64,000 bases of DNA from Mactromeris polynyma. Its lineage: Eukaryota > Mollusca > Bivalvia > Venerida > Mactridae. The DNA is taken from assembly GCA_032209605.1 (NCBI GenBank), contig JASFXZ010000037.1:1178001-1242000 (forward strand). The letters run 5' to 3'. Shown here in pieces: positions 1 through 12,593 of the stretch (the first letter of the stretch is position 1; every line of letters starts with the position of its first letter). A model generated the notes under the pieces. The model was not told where the DNA came from. It made no database searches and saw only the letters and a list, made by a program, of their open reading frames with translations. The position numbers and the translations under genes are program-made.

Positions 1-929
1 TCCAGGGTTACCAACTAGTACTACATCGTTCCAGGGTTACCAACTAGTACTATTGTAACAGTGTTTCGGGGTTACCAACTTGTACTACAGCGTTCAAGGG
101 TTACCAACTAGTACTACAGCGTTCCAGGGTTACCAACTAGTACTACAGCGTTCCAGGGTTACCAACTAGTACTACAGCGTTCCAGGGTAACCAACTAGTA
201 CTACAGCGTTCCAGGGTTACCAACTAGTACTACATCGTTCCAGGGTTACCAACTAGTACTACAGCGTTCCAGGGTTACCAACTAGTACTACAGCGTTCCA
301 GGGTTACCAACTAGTACTACAGCGTTCCAGGGTTACCAACTAGTACTACAGCGTTCCAGGGTAACCAACTAGTACTACAGCGTTCCAGGGTTACCAACTA
401 GTACTACAGCGTTCCAGGGTTACCAACTAGTACTACAGCGTTCCAGGGTTACCAACTAGTACTACAGCGTTCCAGGGTTACCAACTAGTACTACAGCGTT
501 CCAGGGTTACCAACTAGTACTACAGCGTTCCAGGGTTACCAACTAGTACTACAGCGTTCCAGGGTTACCAACTAGTACTACAGCGTTCCAGGGTAACCAA
601 CTAGTACTACAGCGTTCCAGGGTTACCAACTAGTACTACAGCGTTCCAGGGTTACCAACTAGTACTACAGCGTTCCAGGGTTACCAACTAGTACTACAGC
701 GTTCCAGGGTTACCAACTAGTACTACAGCGTTCCAGGGTTACCAACTAGTACTACAGCGTTCCAGGGTTACCAACTAGTACTACAGCGTTCCAGGGTTAC
801 CAACCAGTACTACAGCGTTCCAGGGTTACCAACTAGTACTACAGCGTTCCAGGGTTACCAACCAGTACTACAGCGTTCCAGGGTAACCAACTAGTACTAC
901 AGTGTTCCAGGGTTACCAACCAGTACTAA
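1..929. repeat. 29-bp minisatellite in the glutaminase 3' flank or intron
   Basis: About 31 head-to-tail copies of a 29-bp unit containing GGGTTACCAACTAGTACTAC. Copies differ by single bases (GGGTTACC/GGGTAACC, CTAGTAC/CCAGTAC, CAGCG/CATCG) and the GGGTAACC variant recurs at intervals. The array starts before the window. It lies just 3' (in gene sense) of the last visible glutaminase exon, which ends in a splice donor, so it is probably intronic. Confidence 0.97.
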
Positions 930-1001
930 GATGTTCCGCAATCAATGACAGTAATCCAAACAGTTGGAACTATGCAATGCAAATACATGTACAATACTTA
1001 C

Positions 1002-1052
1002 TTGGAAATAAAATTCGAGAGTTTCTACGAGATCAGCTTCTGGTGGGAAACA
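1002..1052 (-). CDS. GLS: Glutaminase exon ([17 protein letters not shown]), last visible
   Basis: Acceptor TTTCAG, donor GTAAGT, 51 nt, phase 0 at both ends. Reads [17 protein letters not shown]; the Tyr of FYFQ is an active-site residue. The strong donor shows that the gene continues left, through or past the minisatellite. Confidence 0.93.
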
Positions 1053-4000
1053 CTGAAACACAGATTCATATTTTGTAATCATCCCAGCGTTCTTGCAAGG
1101 ATCAAGACATTGAACAGTTACACTAGTAAAAGCTTTGTCATAGTTGTAGGAATGTTGTTAACAATAAATTATACAGTATTCAGTTGTCAATTGTTTATTT
1201 ATATTGATAATCGTATAGGTCACATTAATGACAGAAAATTTTGCCAATGCCATGTATAAAGTCCGTTCTACAATTAATGGAATAGGTAAATAATTTGTAT
1301 TGAAGTCAAAATGATTACTGTTGCACAGATATGCTTTAATAAATACATTTTTGATGCACTGTGGCTGTGTAATATAAAGCATACTTTGTTTTCCCTCATA
1401 TAGTAACCCAAAGCAAAATTTCTGTCTGCATTTGCTCTTTCCGACAAATATCTGTAATGCATAAAAAGTGCACATTTGAATACCAGATATTGCGTAATAC
1501 TAGACATTGCGTAAAGAAATCCCGGAGTTTAAAATTCGTTATAATTATTATAAACTCGTTGTTTGTGTGTGTTGCTTTCTTGTGAATAAAGGAACTTGAA
1601 TAAGGTGTCAATTCATCTAGTATAGTCCCACAAAAGTTATCTGGTTCCCATGAATAATCGTAAAATCCGTCGCCATCGATGAAATGTAAAGAGCGAATAT
1701 AAATATAAATACTAATCACGTGCCAACTTGGAGAGAAGGGCGATTGAACCCGTAAAAAAATGGCGAAATTCAATGAATACCAGTTAAATGTTGCTTAATT
1801 ATATCAACTTATTTTTCGCACTAATCGCTTTGACGGTATGTAACAAAAATTGCATGCTTTTATTTGAGAAAAGTGAGATACGCTTGTATGATTTCATGAT
1901 TTAGCTAAATATACTTATCAATGTATTGTAGTAGTTAAGTCCCCGTATCGCTTACAAAACGTACCATATAAATGAACAAATATAAATAACACCACATATT
2001 GTTTATCTACATAATGTATTCACTCAACCGATAGCGTCATCACGTGACAATGTTCCGCATATTTATTACACTAAATTACCACGTCTATATCACTGTCTCC
2101 TAACTTTTGGCCTCTGAAATTTTACACAAGGGTTTATTCCACACCGCACTTTAAAAGTGAGCGCTTTATGTTTGCAGGAGTATGCAATAAATTCCTGATG
2201 AAATACGATAATATATGAACTGAAAATGTCACGTTCACCTTAGTGTACTGTACATGTATTAATAAAGTAGATACCTTGTTGTATTACCTACGTTTTGCAC
2301 TTGGGGGAATACAGAAGACGGTTCCCAACCGGTGGAAATGTTACTGGCCAGACCATTCCGGGTCCCGAAAAATAGACTGAGACTGGAATTTTAATGATTT
2401 CCGGAAGTGGAGAATTAGCATCTCTCAATGTGGGTATTTAGCCAAAAGGTTTATCTTTTGTCAAATTCCCTAAGATGGGTCTGTCCCCCTCTCGATATTT
2501 TCGTATAAATGACACAAGTGGTCAACGCACCGCAAAACAATATACATTTGTATAAGCAAAAATAAAAAATAACATTATGATGGTAATACATACACCGAAT
2601 TATTGAACTCAATATGTTCGTGCCCAGCAAACCTTCGTAACTGGTCCATGGCCTGAAAGTGTACAATAACATTCTATGACTAGCTTTGGGTCTTCAATCA
2701 GGATACTGTTAGGTATTAAAAAAATCATTTTACCAATCTTTCTTGTTATCAGAAATTGAAATGGACATTTTACTGTCCCCCATGCTTGCAATTGTCGCCG
2801 ATATAGCGGGTGATTAGATAAAAAAAATGCTTACAACCATGTCTCCATATGATTTCAGATTCATCATAAGTAAGCTAAGTATCATGAGATTGGGAGATTT
2901 TGTGATAAGAAAGAAGAAGATATAGACTGGGACTCGGCTTTGTTTCATGAAGCACACGCTGCGGAGCTGGAAGAACTGGATTAAATAATTTTGAATAAAA
3001 GACGCAAACAAAGGACATTTTCAAATGGGGTCAGGTTTTTTTCAATAGTAACACGTGATTTATCTAAAAACTGCGATATGTCGTATTCTGAAATCTATAT
3101 TTCTCGCTGTCCTTTTCTTTAAACATAATGATTGCATACATCAAAATTTTGCAAAAGCCCATTAAGGAAACTCAACACTGTGAGCACTTATGTACACATG
3201 CTATGTATTACAAATTAAAATAATTTCAACATTTGATATCTCGCAACTAATGTATTATTTTTGTAATATTGAATGGCAAATGAATTTTGCAATCCTAGCA
3301 AAGCCTATGCTTGAGCAGACACGGACAAAAATAGTAAATCTGATTTTTAGCATTGACCTGAAAATAATCACAAACAATGAATGTCACAATTGTGTAACCT
3401 TTCAAACACATCTAATCAACTATACAACCGACTATCGGTTATAGAACAAGAATGAATGAACTTGAAGAGAACATTTAATTACCCTTGTGATTCAATTGTT
3501 TTGTGAATTGTGGATCACATTTGGCCATTGTTTTTGTGAAATGTTTTGTTGATAATATCAAATTGTGGCAACCAGAATAAAGTGGGCTATTGTTTTATTG
3601 AACCAAGTCTGGCAGGACAATGTGATCCTTGGGAAAACAGTAGGCCTACTTGACAAGGTTCAAGGACAAACAGTTGTGCTAACGGATGACCGATCTTATC
3701 CATTAAAATTAGTGTGTGTATATTTATGTATTACACGTCCCGTGTGGATTCTGGTCACAGACACAAGACACCAATAGCATTTTACATTATTAAGGGAAGA
3801 AACACAGCACTGGTCAATTGTATGGTGCGAGTCAAGCTGGAGATTACTTACAAACCTACCGCATGTTACATTAAACACCAATGTCGCTGATCATAGCGCC
3901 TACCTTAATGGGTAGGCTCATGAGCCCTGCAAAAATCGGCGCTATAAAACTTCATATTGTTGAAGATGTCTGTGCCAACTTGATTGTTTTATACATTACC

Positions 4001-7000
4001 TGATTTACATATCTCAAATCTGGCTCGTCTTTTTTCGGCGGCTACAAAGAAAAACGTTACTTTTCTCCAAGGTTAATAACCGAATAGATGTGTAGGTGGC
4101 AAACGTTAACATATTTTTGGTGTAATTGCACTATATTCCACAAAATATTACACATGTCAAAGGGCCAACCCGCAGGTACAATTTCACATAGTTTCTAACA
4201 AGGTATTGGATGCATTTCTGTTGTTTTGAGTGCCCTATATTGCTCCTATAACATTTGAACTAGTCCTAGATATCGAAAACAATATAAAAGAATCACGTTA
4301 ATCGTTTCATATCTCTCTGTCAAGCTGTCGTTAAGATTCTCAACAACAACAAAAATAGCGAGGAAGACTTTTCAGTATATGTTTCATATTGTAAATCTGC
4401 CCGTTTCATAAACAAAACGATGAACATCAAGAAGCAGATTGTACATGAATGTTTTATCTTGTCAAATATAGGATATGTATACCTGTTATATGCATGCTGT
4501 ACATGTGTCTTTACAGTGTATTTTGTCAATATATTGGTAGCCCTTCAAGAAAGTAAACAGAAGATATATCTAAAATAGAGATAAAGAACTTACGTAATCA
4601 AACCTGTCGGCGATAACCATTCCTTTCTTGAGAAGGGACGCTGTTACTATGGCTCCGGCGTTTATCATTGGGTTATGAGGCTTGTCTGAAAAGAATATAA
4701 CATAACTTTAATCATCAAAACAATGTTCTATTTTCCATGTTTAGTCATGGTCTAAATAATATGGTTGAATATAGAGCAAAGCTATGAAAATGGAACTGAA
4801 AATTGTGTCCGTAATTATGAGTTGGTCTTATCATTGAGATGGTCTTTAAGTGAGGTTCTACTGTAGTAACAATGTCAGGTATCGGTTAGACTAGAATCGA
4901 TCCTGTAGATTTGTGCCAAGTGCACTTCTGGTAAACTCTACCTTAAGAGAATCCGACGAAACCACATAAAACAAAATAAAAAAGTGACATTGTGGAGGAA
5001 TTGACAAAAGATGCTTCAGAAAGAATCTATTCTGACTTCGGAATTTCACATACATATGGTCTGCATAGTCATTATATTTCGTTGTGAGTAGTATGCGATA
5101 ATATTTGTGATAACAAGGTGATGACAACTGTAGAAACAGTCACACATCTGGCAAAGCCGTATGCTACGTTCCAAAATGATTTGTTATAATTTGATAACAA
5201 TATCCTAAGTGCAAAAAAGAGCACCGCCAACTCACATCTAGTGGCTTCCTTCATAGAAATATAAATCATTAAAATGGTTTACTAACATGTCTTAAAGAGG
5301 CTGTAAAATGCAATATTGTATTTTTACTCAAAGAAAATAACTTCTGAAGTTCTTAGTGCTTTAATGACTATATACAGTTGTAAACATTGACAAGTGATAT
5401 TTTCTCTAGAAAGTCAATAATGGTACTATTCTATAATGCTTTTGAAAGATGTAAGTCCTGTCATAACATCATAGTACATAAAAGTAAAATTCAAACAGTA
5501 TACGGGCAAAAGAGACAAGTTTTAATATTAAGGTTTAATAAATAAAATACCAACTACATAACCATTCCTTCACTGCATCATTACAATGTACAAGGTACTT
5601 ACGTTGATAATCTAACGTTAGTTCGTTAAAGGATTGTCCACTCGGCTCTTGACCAACAAATGTATGGACGACCTCTGGAGAAAGATCGTTCAATGTCATG
5701 GCATAGTTAAGTGGTTTCACAACAGATTGGAGACAAAATGGAATATCTGTATCGCCCAAATCAAACCTGAAGTTACAACACATATAATTATGAGTGCGCA
5801 CCATAGACAGGCCGGACCACGCTTGTCTAATAAACAATTATTCGAATAATATGAGTTAATATGAATTGTCTCAATATATAAGTACATGTAACCATTTAAG
5901 TGTACTTGATACGATAGCAGCTTCAAAACCACGTTACTCGTGTTTAAGGTGATAGTTTTACAAGGAAGGATTTTCACTTTGGGTTTTTTCGGCGCAGCCG
6001 TACTAACATAGCTTTACTATTTGCAAATGGGTGTTGTGTTAACCAATAAAATCAGGAAGCATAAGCACATTTAAGTAAGAAAATATAAGGAAAAAAACGA
6101 TGACAATGTACTTCATGTGTCAAAGCATACCTTTGCCCATCAATTGTGCAGACAGACACACCCCAGTGTTTTGGGTTCCCTCTAGCAAGCTGGGGAATAT
6201 ACTGTGCTGGCTGAAAATAGCATAAAGATCTTTTCATTGGTTAACCGTCTCTGATTTTGTTTACAACCGTTTGCATGTAAATAAAAGCGGACTATGTGTG
6301 TGACTTCATATAAGCAAGTATGCTAACAAATTAAGGTGAACAGGACCTATGTTATTCGTACATGGTTGTTTTGAACTTATATATATTTCATGCAAATGAA
6401 CATACGATTCGGTCGATCCAAGTCGTAACATTATACAACTCTACGGGTTTCGTAGATTAAGAAATGCAGCCGTTTTAAACGATATTTACGAAAACGAACC
6501 AATCAACACATACAGCTTCACAAAGAATTACATAAAGAGTGGATACGTCGGTATCGTCAATTTGTCCTATGCCAAATGTTTAAGAAGCAAATTATACAAC
6601 TTAAATCCTAACTGTTTCAATTCGGTCTTAAGTTCTCCGTCTCCCCAAATTTGTGCCCTTCCCCTTTCACTGGGTATTTGTACTTTCCGTAGAACAGCGT
6701 ACATTTATAAACTATTGATTATTTACTGAAATTTTGAAGAGACCTTGAATGAAATGTCAAGAATATGCCTTCAGAGTCGTAAACAACAGAGGTAAAAGCG
6801 ATCTATCATGTATAACTAGTAAACAACTAACCAGTTATGAAATAAATAACAAAAAATGGGTCAAGTGGTATAGATAAACCTTTCTTCTATTACTCAATTT
6901 CGTACATTTGACAAGTAAACAAAGTTACTAACATTAATAAACAAAGGAAAAGAAATTCCACCAAAATCAAAATCAATTTCCAATGCGCATTTCGTAATTA

Positions 7001-10000
7001 CACCTACCTGACTATAATTATATGTAAACAAAGAATGTAATTCCATAATTGACCGTCTTCATTTAAGACGTTTATGGATCAAGCAAGTATATATATGACC
7101 AGGTCGGCTACGAAAAGACAGAAGCACTATACATACACGCTTATAAAGAATATTATAGATCATTACGAGAAAATGTCCTGTTTCAACGAGAAATGATGTG
7201 GTAATCACGGCATAGCTTTCTCGTGGTATTGTGATGTTATCTCGTAAAGAAAATATCTCGTAATGACAATAAACTTGCACGATGACGAGATAATTTTCTC
7301 AAAGTAACGAGGTTAATTTGCATGTCCTCTTGTCTTGGTGAGTACATACTTATACCTTGGTTAAATTATCTTACTATGAAAAAGTCAGCTGACACAAGCA
7401 ATGTTTTCAGTGGGCTTGTTCTGATTTTAAACATGTAACTATTTTGGAATAAATAGTGATTGTTTGAGGACTTACAATTCCTTCCATGTTTTCCACACAT
7501 TTGCCATAGATGTTTTCTATAATGTCAGTGAAGGTTTTGAACTTAGGAATCACAAACTGATTCGTCAGTGCCTTAGATATAACCACTAAATTGTCACTCA
7601 CACAACTGAAATGAAAAGGCCGACATGTGTATTTTTAGTATACAAATTGTCTGTCATCATTTAATTTTGTATGTACGTCATTTTTTCAACATTAGTTCAG
7701 TAATGGATAGCTTTCGGAGGATCGTATGACTTGACCAATTCTCCTAGGGTTCCAAGCAATTGTCAACTTCCCTGTACATTTCAGAGGACAAGTACAAAGG
7801 AATTTATTTGGTTTGTCAGCTAAAATAACAGGATAAAATATCTCCTTACGATCTGTTGACAATTTTCTGTCTCTACTATAAATATATTTAAACGCTGACA
7901 TAAGTATGCATTGTGGGTAGAATATAATGGCTTGAATGCTCGATTGCAAGTGATGATGAAAGTATTACAGCAACTTGAAACTTTCACCGAACAGAAACGC
8001 TGACATGAGTTGACATTTTACTGTAATATGGGAAACATCTTATTTATTTATCCATTGTTTTGGATTTGCAAAATTACGACGAAATAATAGGCTTTAAAAT
8101 GCGTAGTACAAATGTATCATAAAAATACACTTCTAACATAATTAAGAATATTGTAATAACGTATTCATAAAAAAACTGTCTAGCAGAGCTGATTTATAAC
8201 ATAAAATGGTTACAATGTATAACATTAACACTTTAGGTGAATGACTTCGCGATGAAACGAAAATACGCCCTACATTCCACATGTTTATCGCATACAGTTC
8301 AGATTTCTCTTTCTATTTTCACCTTGATGTAGCTTGTCACCATGATATGGTGTTGTGTCATCCTTGTATAATATTTCATGATGTATTGTTGGTGTGAAAA
8401 ATAGCATGATTCAACAGCAAAGTAAGATTCGTTGTTATTTTTGATACACCTTTTATCATGTCAATACGAACTAGACGTTTGAATAACGACTGTCACAATA
8501 CGAGAGTACAATGTGTGTTATGACATAATATAAGCATATTATTATGCGTTGATAGTAAAGAGAAGTATGAATGACTTGATTGTAGGTTCCTGATTGTAAC
8601 AGTATGGAATCATGGTAGCAAACTACTTCTGGTTTGTCAAAATATGATCAGATGTTTATTTCAGCATCTGGATATCAGTTGCTACATGGAATGCCTCATA
8701 CACAGGCCTCCGGGAAAACAACAATCCATAAAACATAAGACATTTGAGGAGGTTCAAGGGTACATACGTAAGGGAATAGGGGCGCAATAATTGGCATGGC
8801 CGACCATTAGGGACAACTAAGGAGAATCAAAGAGGACAAACATGGGGATTAATGGATGGAAAATAGCACAGGACAAGTCAAGACAGCTGGCAACAATAGA
8901 CCGAAACTGGGGAGAACATAACATGAACACTATATAATGTGAATGCATTACACAGGGGGAGGGAAATTTGACATATATACGTTTAAAACACAAAAAGAAA
9001 TAATAACAGCCTTGGAACTGTCAGTAATAATACTGGGGATTTAAATCGATTTAACATCTTTATATCAAGTACATATCACAAACTATGATATTGCCCGTGA
9101 AGAGTTTAGAATAAATTATATTCCTGAGATAGTGTATGTCTCCTGTAACAATAGAAGTTGTCAGTTCTTTGCAGACGGACAGATTAGAACTGGTTGGTAA
9201 CCCAGGAACACTCGCGCTAGGTCACATGACCGCCGTACAACAATTCAATTTTCACTTCGCAATCCCTTTTGTTATCAGTCTTGAAACCTATCCTTGAGAC
9301 TAATGTGATCACTTACTCAATAAAGGTGTCCTTATCAACACAACCCCTGAAGTCATTCTCATCTCGAAGTTGACGTTCAAGGACTGCTCGAAACTTGGCC
9401 ATGGTCTCTTTCAGCCGGAAGTCAGTGTCTCGTAAACCAGTCTCTTCCAACAGCTGCAAATAATACGGAAATTTAATAATTTTACAGGAACTTATTGGAA
9501 ACGATATTTTAATCATGTGATTTTTGTTAAACATGTAAATCGGGTCTAATAGTATTGATGATAAAACATCTAACAAATATGTTTTAATAAAGTAATTGGG
9601 TATTGTTATTTTACATGCATGTAAAAAATCATAATACAATCAAATGAGTGATAAAGAGATATGAAGTATCAATATTCTTAATGAACAGATTTGGTAATCT
9701 TGTAAACTCTGAGAGCAAATACCAACATGTTCATCAATCCGAATGCAATATCAGCAAGGGCGTCACGTGTAAGACAATGGTGTTATTTATTACAATAGTT
9801 TGCGTTTAAGGAACAATGATATATGTATGTTTAAAAAGTGGCTGAACATCGTTTCAGCAAGTTTGTACCATAGTTATTATTGATTGACATTATGATTATT
9901 TGCCAGAGGTGGTCTGAATTTCGACTTAAAATATAAAGGAAAAATTAAAAACTGATCCATGGAAATGTAGCTTTATTAATGAGGTTGTTTTAATTTCTAG

Positions 10001-10444
10001 GTGGTGTTAAATGATGTTTTGAGAATCACTTTTCTGGCGGTCAAAATACATTTGTGAATCCATATCATCAGATCTCAATGTCTTCCATAGAAGTGTTACG
10101 CCAAACCTTTCAGTTTATAACATTGATATAACTTTCTTTAATATAGGTTGAGAGTAATATTTGTCTTCAGTATATACACTGTTGCTAAACATCAGATGAG
10201 AACATTGCCATGTCACAATGGAAACAATGGTCATATATCAGGAATGCATCATTTGTTACGGACAAAATATTATAACCAGTCTCAATGATTTCTCGACAGA
10301 TTAATAAATGAACTTTACTGATGAGATGAAAGTAGAATAAACTAAATACATTTTTGAATCTATCGATTGACACCAGATGATTGTGATCACATAAGAGAGC
10401 GAACAGCTTCTCATCAAAATCCTCCATACCGGAAGCCAACATCT
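1002..10444 (-). CDS. GLS: Glutaminase, kidney/liver type (nine exons; 5' and 3' ends outside or unseen)
   Basis: Phosphate-activated glutaminase hydrolyses glutamine to glutamate and ammonia, in mitochondria in animals. Nine minus-strand exons join in frame: 10444-10350, 9453-9317, 7605-7476, 6210-6131, 5766-5603, 4685-4594, 2652-2594, 1451-1385, 1052-1002. All have AG acceptors and GT donors. The order matches the beta-lactamase-like glutaminase domain and the helical region before it. Visible active-site residues are the Tyr of QYIPQLA, the Ser and Lys of [12 protein letters not shown] (S-x-x-K nucleophile pair), the Asn of [11 protein letters not shown], the Glu and Asn of [16 protein letters not shown], and the Tyr of LEFYFQ. 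The remaining catalytic exons and ankyrin repeats should lie left of the window. The transit-peptide exon was not found. Introns contain MITEs and possible pseudo-exons. No stop or frameshift interrupts the visible exons, so the gene looks functional. Confidence 0.94.
1385..1451 (-). CDS. GLS: Glutaminase exon ([15 protein letters not shown])
   Basis: Acceptor TTACAG, donor GTATGC, 67 nt. Reads [20 protein letters not shown] then NK. It carries the catalytic Glu of SER and Asn of DRN. Confidence 0.95.
2594..2652 (-). CDS. GLS: Glutaminase exon ([19 protein letters not shown])
   Basis: This 59-nt exon was predicted from the phases of its neighbours (a 59-nt exon with two trailing bases was needed) and then found. 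It follows CAG and is followed by donor GTATGT. It reads [19 protein letters not shown] plus a split Val codon, aligning with the segment between FDY and SER in animal glutaminases. Confidence 0.88.
2653..4593. other. Glutaminase intron with repeat debris
   Basis: Between two glutaminase exons. No further glutaminase sequence is needed here, because the phases already match. A short open stretch at 3565-3777 (+) reads like protein for part of its length but has no convincing start or splice partner. The rest is AT-rich and I see no gene. Confidence 0.6.
2874..2984 (+). pseudogene. Coding-looking terminal fragment, unrecognised
   Basis: A 36-codon open stretch ending in TAA reads [20 protein letters not shown] then [13 protein letters not shown]. 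It has acidic, protein-like composition and an AATAAA a few bases after the stop. It lies antisense inside a glutaminase intron and has no clear start or acceptor. It could be the last exon or a remnant of a mobile-element protein. I do not recognise the family. Confidence 0.3.
4594..4685 (-). CDS. GLS: Glutaminase exon ([10 protein letters not shown])
   Basis: Acceptor TTTCAG, donor GTAAGT, 92 nt. Reads [20 protein letters not shown], one of the most conserved blocks of all glutaminases, and ends DRFDY at phase 0. Confidence 0.96.
4735..4866. mobile_element. Partial MITE, AAGACCACC/GAGGTTTTACTG family
   Basis: Ends in GGTCTTTAAGTGAGGTTCTA followed by CTGTAG, the same terminal motif as the copies near 21.8, 47.6 and 52.6 kb. 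Only one end is clear. It sits in a glutaminase intron. Confidence 0.5.
5603..5766 (-). CDS. GLS: Glutaminase exon (Ser-x-x-Lys nucleophile motif)
   Basis: Acceptor CTTCAG, donor GTAAGT, 164 nt. Reads [19 protein letters not shown] with the catalytic S-x-x-K pair, then [17 protein letters not shown]. Phase joins exactly to the neighbours on both sides. Confidence 0.96.
6131..6210 (-). CDS. GLS: Glutaminase exon ([15 protein letters not shown])
   Basis: Acceptor TTTCAG, donor GTATGC, 80 nt. Reads [20 protein letters not shown] then CTIDGQR. The Tyr of YIPQLA corresponds to a substrate-binding tyrosine of human GLS. Confidence 0.95.
7476..7605 (-). CDS. GLS: Glutaminase exon (CVSDN to NMEGI)
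   Basis: Acceptor TTTCAG, donor GTAAGT, 130 nt. Reads [20 protein letters not shown] followed by a helical stretch, equivalent to the vertebrate CVQSN...KFVIP segment at the start of the catalytic domain. Confidence 0.93.
7606..9316. other. Glutaminase intron, no gene seen
   Basis: A 1.7-kb AT-rich intron. An open stretch at 7692-7949 (-) has no domain or splice support. Nothing else stands out. Confidence 0.55.
9317..9453 (-). CDS. GLS: Glutaminase exon (TGLR helical segment)
   Basis: Acceptor TTGCAG, donor GTAAGT, 137 nt. Reads [20 protein letters not shown], matching the conserved TGLR-x-DxRLKE stretch of animal glutaminases. Ends with two bases of a split Asp codon that the next exon completes. 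Confidence 0.92.
9454..10349. other. Glutaminase intron, no gene seen
   Basis: AT-rich intron between the first and second visible glutaminase exons. No coding segment or obvious repeat was recognised. Confidence 0.55.
10350..10444 (-). CDS. GLS: Glutaminase exon (first visible; N-terminal helical region)
   Basis: Acceptor TTTCAG, donor GTATTT, 95 nt. Reads [20 protein letters not shown] and onward to DRFKN, which lines up with the helical segment before the catalytic domain. It starts with two bases of a split codon, so at least one exon lies upstream at higher coordinates and was not identified. Confidence 0.85.
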
Positions 10445-10511
10445 CTGAAATATATGTACATATATGTATTAGTTTAAGGCCTGAAGTATACACGAGGTTT
10501 ATATTCTCGAA

Positions 10512-10674
10512 TGCATATATGTACGAGTACAATGCCACCTCTCTATAGCAACATCCTTTGGGAGGTACAAGGGCACTTGGAAAGCTCGAGCGGTAAACCA
10601 TGCTCTAGGTGTTCAAGGTCTTTGTCGTAATAAGGTCACCTACTGAATACAGAATGTACTCGTACATATATGCA
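10512..10674. repeat. 20-bp perfect inverted repeat, 163-bp foldback
   Basis: TGCATATATGTACGAGTACA at 10512-10531 is repeated exactly in reverse complement at 10655-10674. The GGCCTG motif occurs outside both arms. It looks like a small foldback or MITE-type element upstream of the visible glutaminase exons. Confidence 0.7.
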
Positions 10675-11335
10675 TTATTATAAGGCCTGGTTTAAACTTA
10701 TTCGCAAACATTGAAAGACTGAAACTCGCACTTTAATGAATTTTCTTTTATTGACTGTAATCAACTGACTATTTTGGAAATAATTGTTGTTACCCACTGT
10801 ATACATTTGTGATTTTAAAATAAAATCTGTCTTGTTATAACAACATTAGCCCCGCATACGTGTCTCTGTACTCCTACTTTTACACGCGTCTTCGTAACAG
10901 CGACAGTATAGAGATGTGACGTCCGTGGCTGCACTATAACAACATATACTTTCAAGTCCGAGTATGAGTATCAGTCTTGAAAGGTTTATGCATAAGGCCC
11001 ATGTTCTAAGGCAACAGCAACCTGGTTCAAACTCTCCATAGTGCCTCTCTCTTGAGCAAACACTGTTCCACAATATTGTCAAATTTCCTGTGGTAATAAC
11101 ATACTACAAAGTTGATCTATCTAGAGTAACGATGTCTGAAAATGTACAGTAGCACTTTAAAACATAGACACAGTAGATACCAAGATTCTTAAGTCCCGGC
11201 TAAATCCCTTCTAAATTCATATTATCTACAGTCGATCACTAGAACGGAGAAAGGTCGATAATATTTTACTGTATCTCTCATAGAATGTTGCCCTGGAAAG
11301 ATTGCATGCTAGACATATTTAAAACCAATTTCCCG
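10675..11335. other. Intergenic or 5' intron, nothing recognised
   Basis: The missing 5' exons of the glutaminase could lie here or beyond. I looked on the minus strand for a Ser/Pro-rich transit-peptide exon and found none that I can support. Confidence 0.4.
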
Positions 11336-11344
11336 ATATCAGTC

Positions 11345-12322
11345 GTCCATAACAACATATTTTTGACAACATATTGTATTCATATTTTGGACAACATATT
11401 GTATTCACGTTTTGGACAACATATTGTATTCACGTTTTGGACAACATATTGTTTTCACGTTTTGGACAACATATTTTATTCACGTTTTAGACAACATATT
11501 GTATTCACATTTTGGACAACAAATTATATTCACGTTTTTGACAACATATTGTATTCACGTTTTGGACAACATATTGTATTCACTTTTTGGACAACACATT
11601 GTATGCACGTTTTTGACAACATATTGTATTCACATTTTGGACATCATATTGTATTCATATTTTGGACAACATATGGAATTCACGATTTGGAAAACATATA
11701 GTATTCACGCTTCGGACAACATATTGTTTCACGTTTTGGACAATAAATTGTATTCAAGTTTCGGAAAACTTGTTGTATTCACGTTTTGGACAACATATTG
11801 TATTCACGTTTTGGACAATATATTGAATTCACGTTTTAGACAATAAATTGTATTCAAGTTTCGGAAAACTTGTTGTATTCACGTTTTGGACAACATAGTG
11901 TATTCTCATTTTGGACAACTTGTTGTATTCACGTTTCGGACAACATATTGCATTCACGTTTTGGACAACATATTATATTCAAGTTTCGGACAACACATTT
12001 GTATTCACGTTTTTGACAACATGTTGTAAGCACGTTTTGGACAACATATTGTATGCACGTTTTTGACAACATGTTGCATTTGCGTTTTCGACAATATATT
12101 GTATTTGCGTTTTGGACAACATATTGTATGCACGTTTTTGACAACATGTTGTATGCATGTTTTGGACAACATATTGTATGCACGTTTTTGACAACATGTT
12201 GTATGCACGTTTTGGACAACATGTTGTATGCACGTTTTTGACAACATGTTGTATGCACGTTTGGACAACATCTTGTATTCGCATTTTGGACAACTTGTTG
12301 TATTTACATTTTGGAGATAAGA
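11345..12322. repeat. 25-bp minisatellite
   Basis: About 39 diverged copies of a 25-bp unit with core TTTTGGACAACATATTGTAT. Subtypes change along the array: the left part carries TTCACG and the right part GCACG with TTTTTGACAACATGTTG. The unit is open in several frames on both strands, so the ORFs here are by-products. The motif ACAACATATTGT is partly palindromic. Confidence 0.95.
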
Positions 12323-12593
12323 AATCAACAGACATTTTCTACATATGGCTATCTAAAATCATTCGAACTATTCACGATCTGTGCTGTACCAAAGTCTTCT
12401 ACTAAATACGAAATATACCGAGTAGACATGCCAAGAAAGTTTGCAACACGCGACAACTGGCCACCTGCAGAACATTTTCAAAACATTTGGTTGGCAATAA
12501 AATCATCAGTGAAAAGCTTCAATATGCTCTTTATGTTTGATGCTTATGTTTCAATGATATATATATATCGCCCATTAGTTTTTCATCGGTAGA

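Noticed and set aside
1..929. CRISPR-like array
   Set aside because: Repeats are directly abutting with no spacers, in eukaryotic DNA; it is a minisatellite.
1646..1770. Minus-strand stretch with DYSWEPDNF as a chromodomain
   Set aside because: Only a few residues resemble the WEP motif and the rest of the fold is absent.
3565..3777. 70-codon plus-strand ORF in a glutaminase intron
   Set aside because: Part is protein-like, but no family, splice site or start context supports it.
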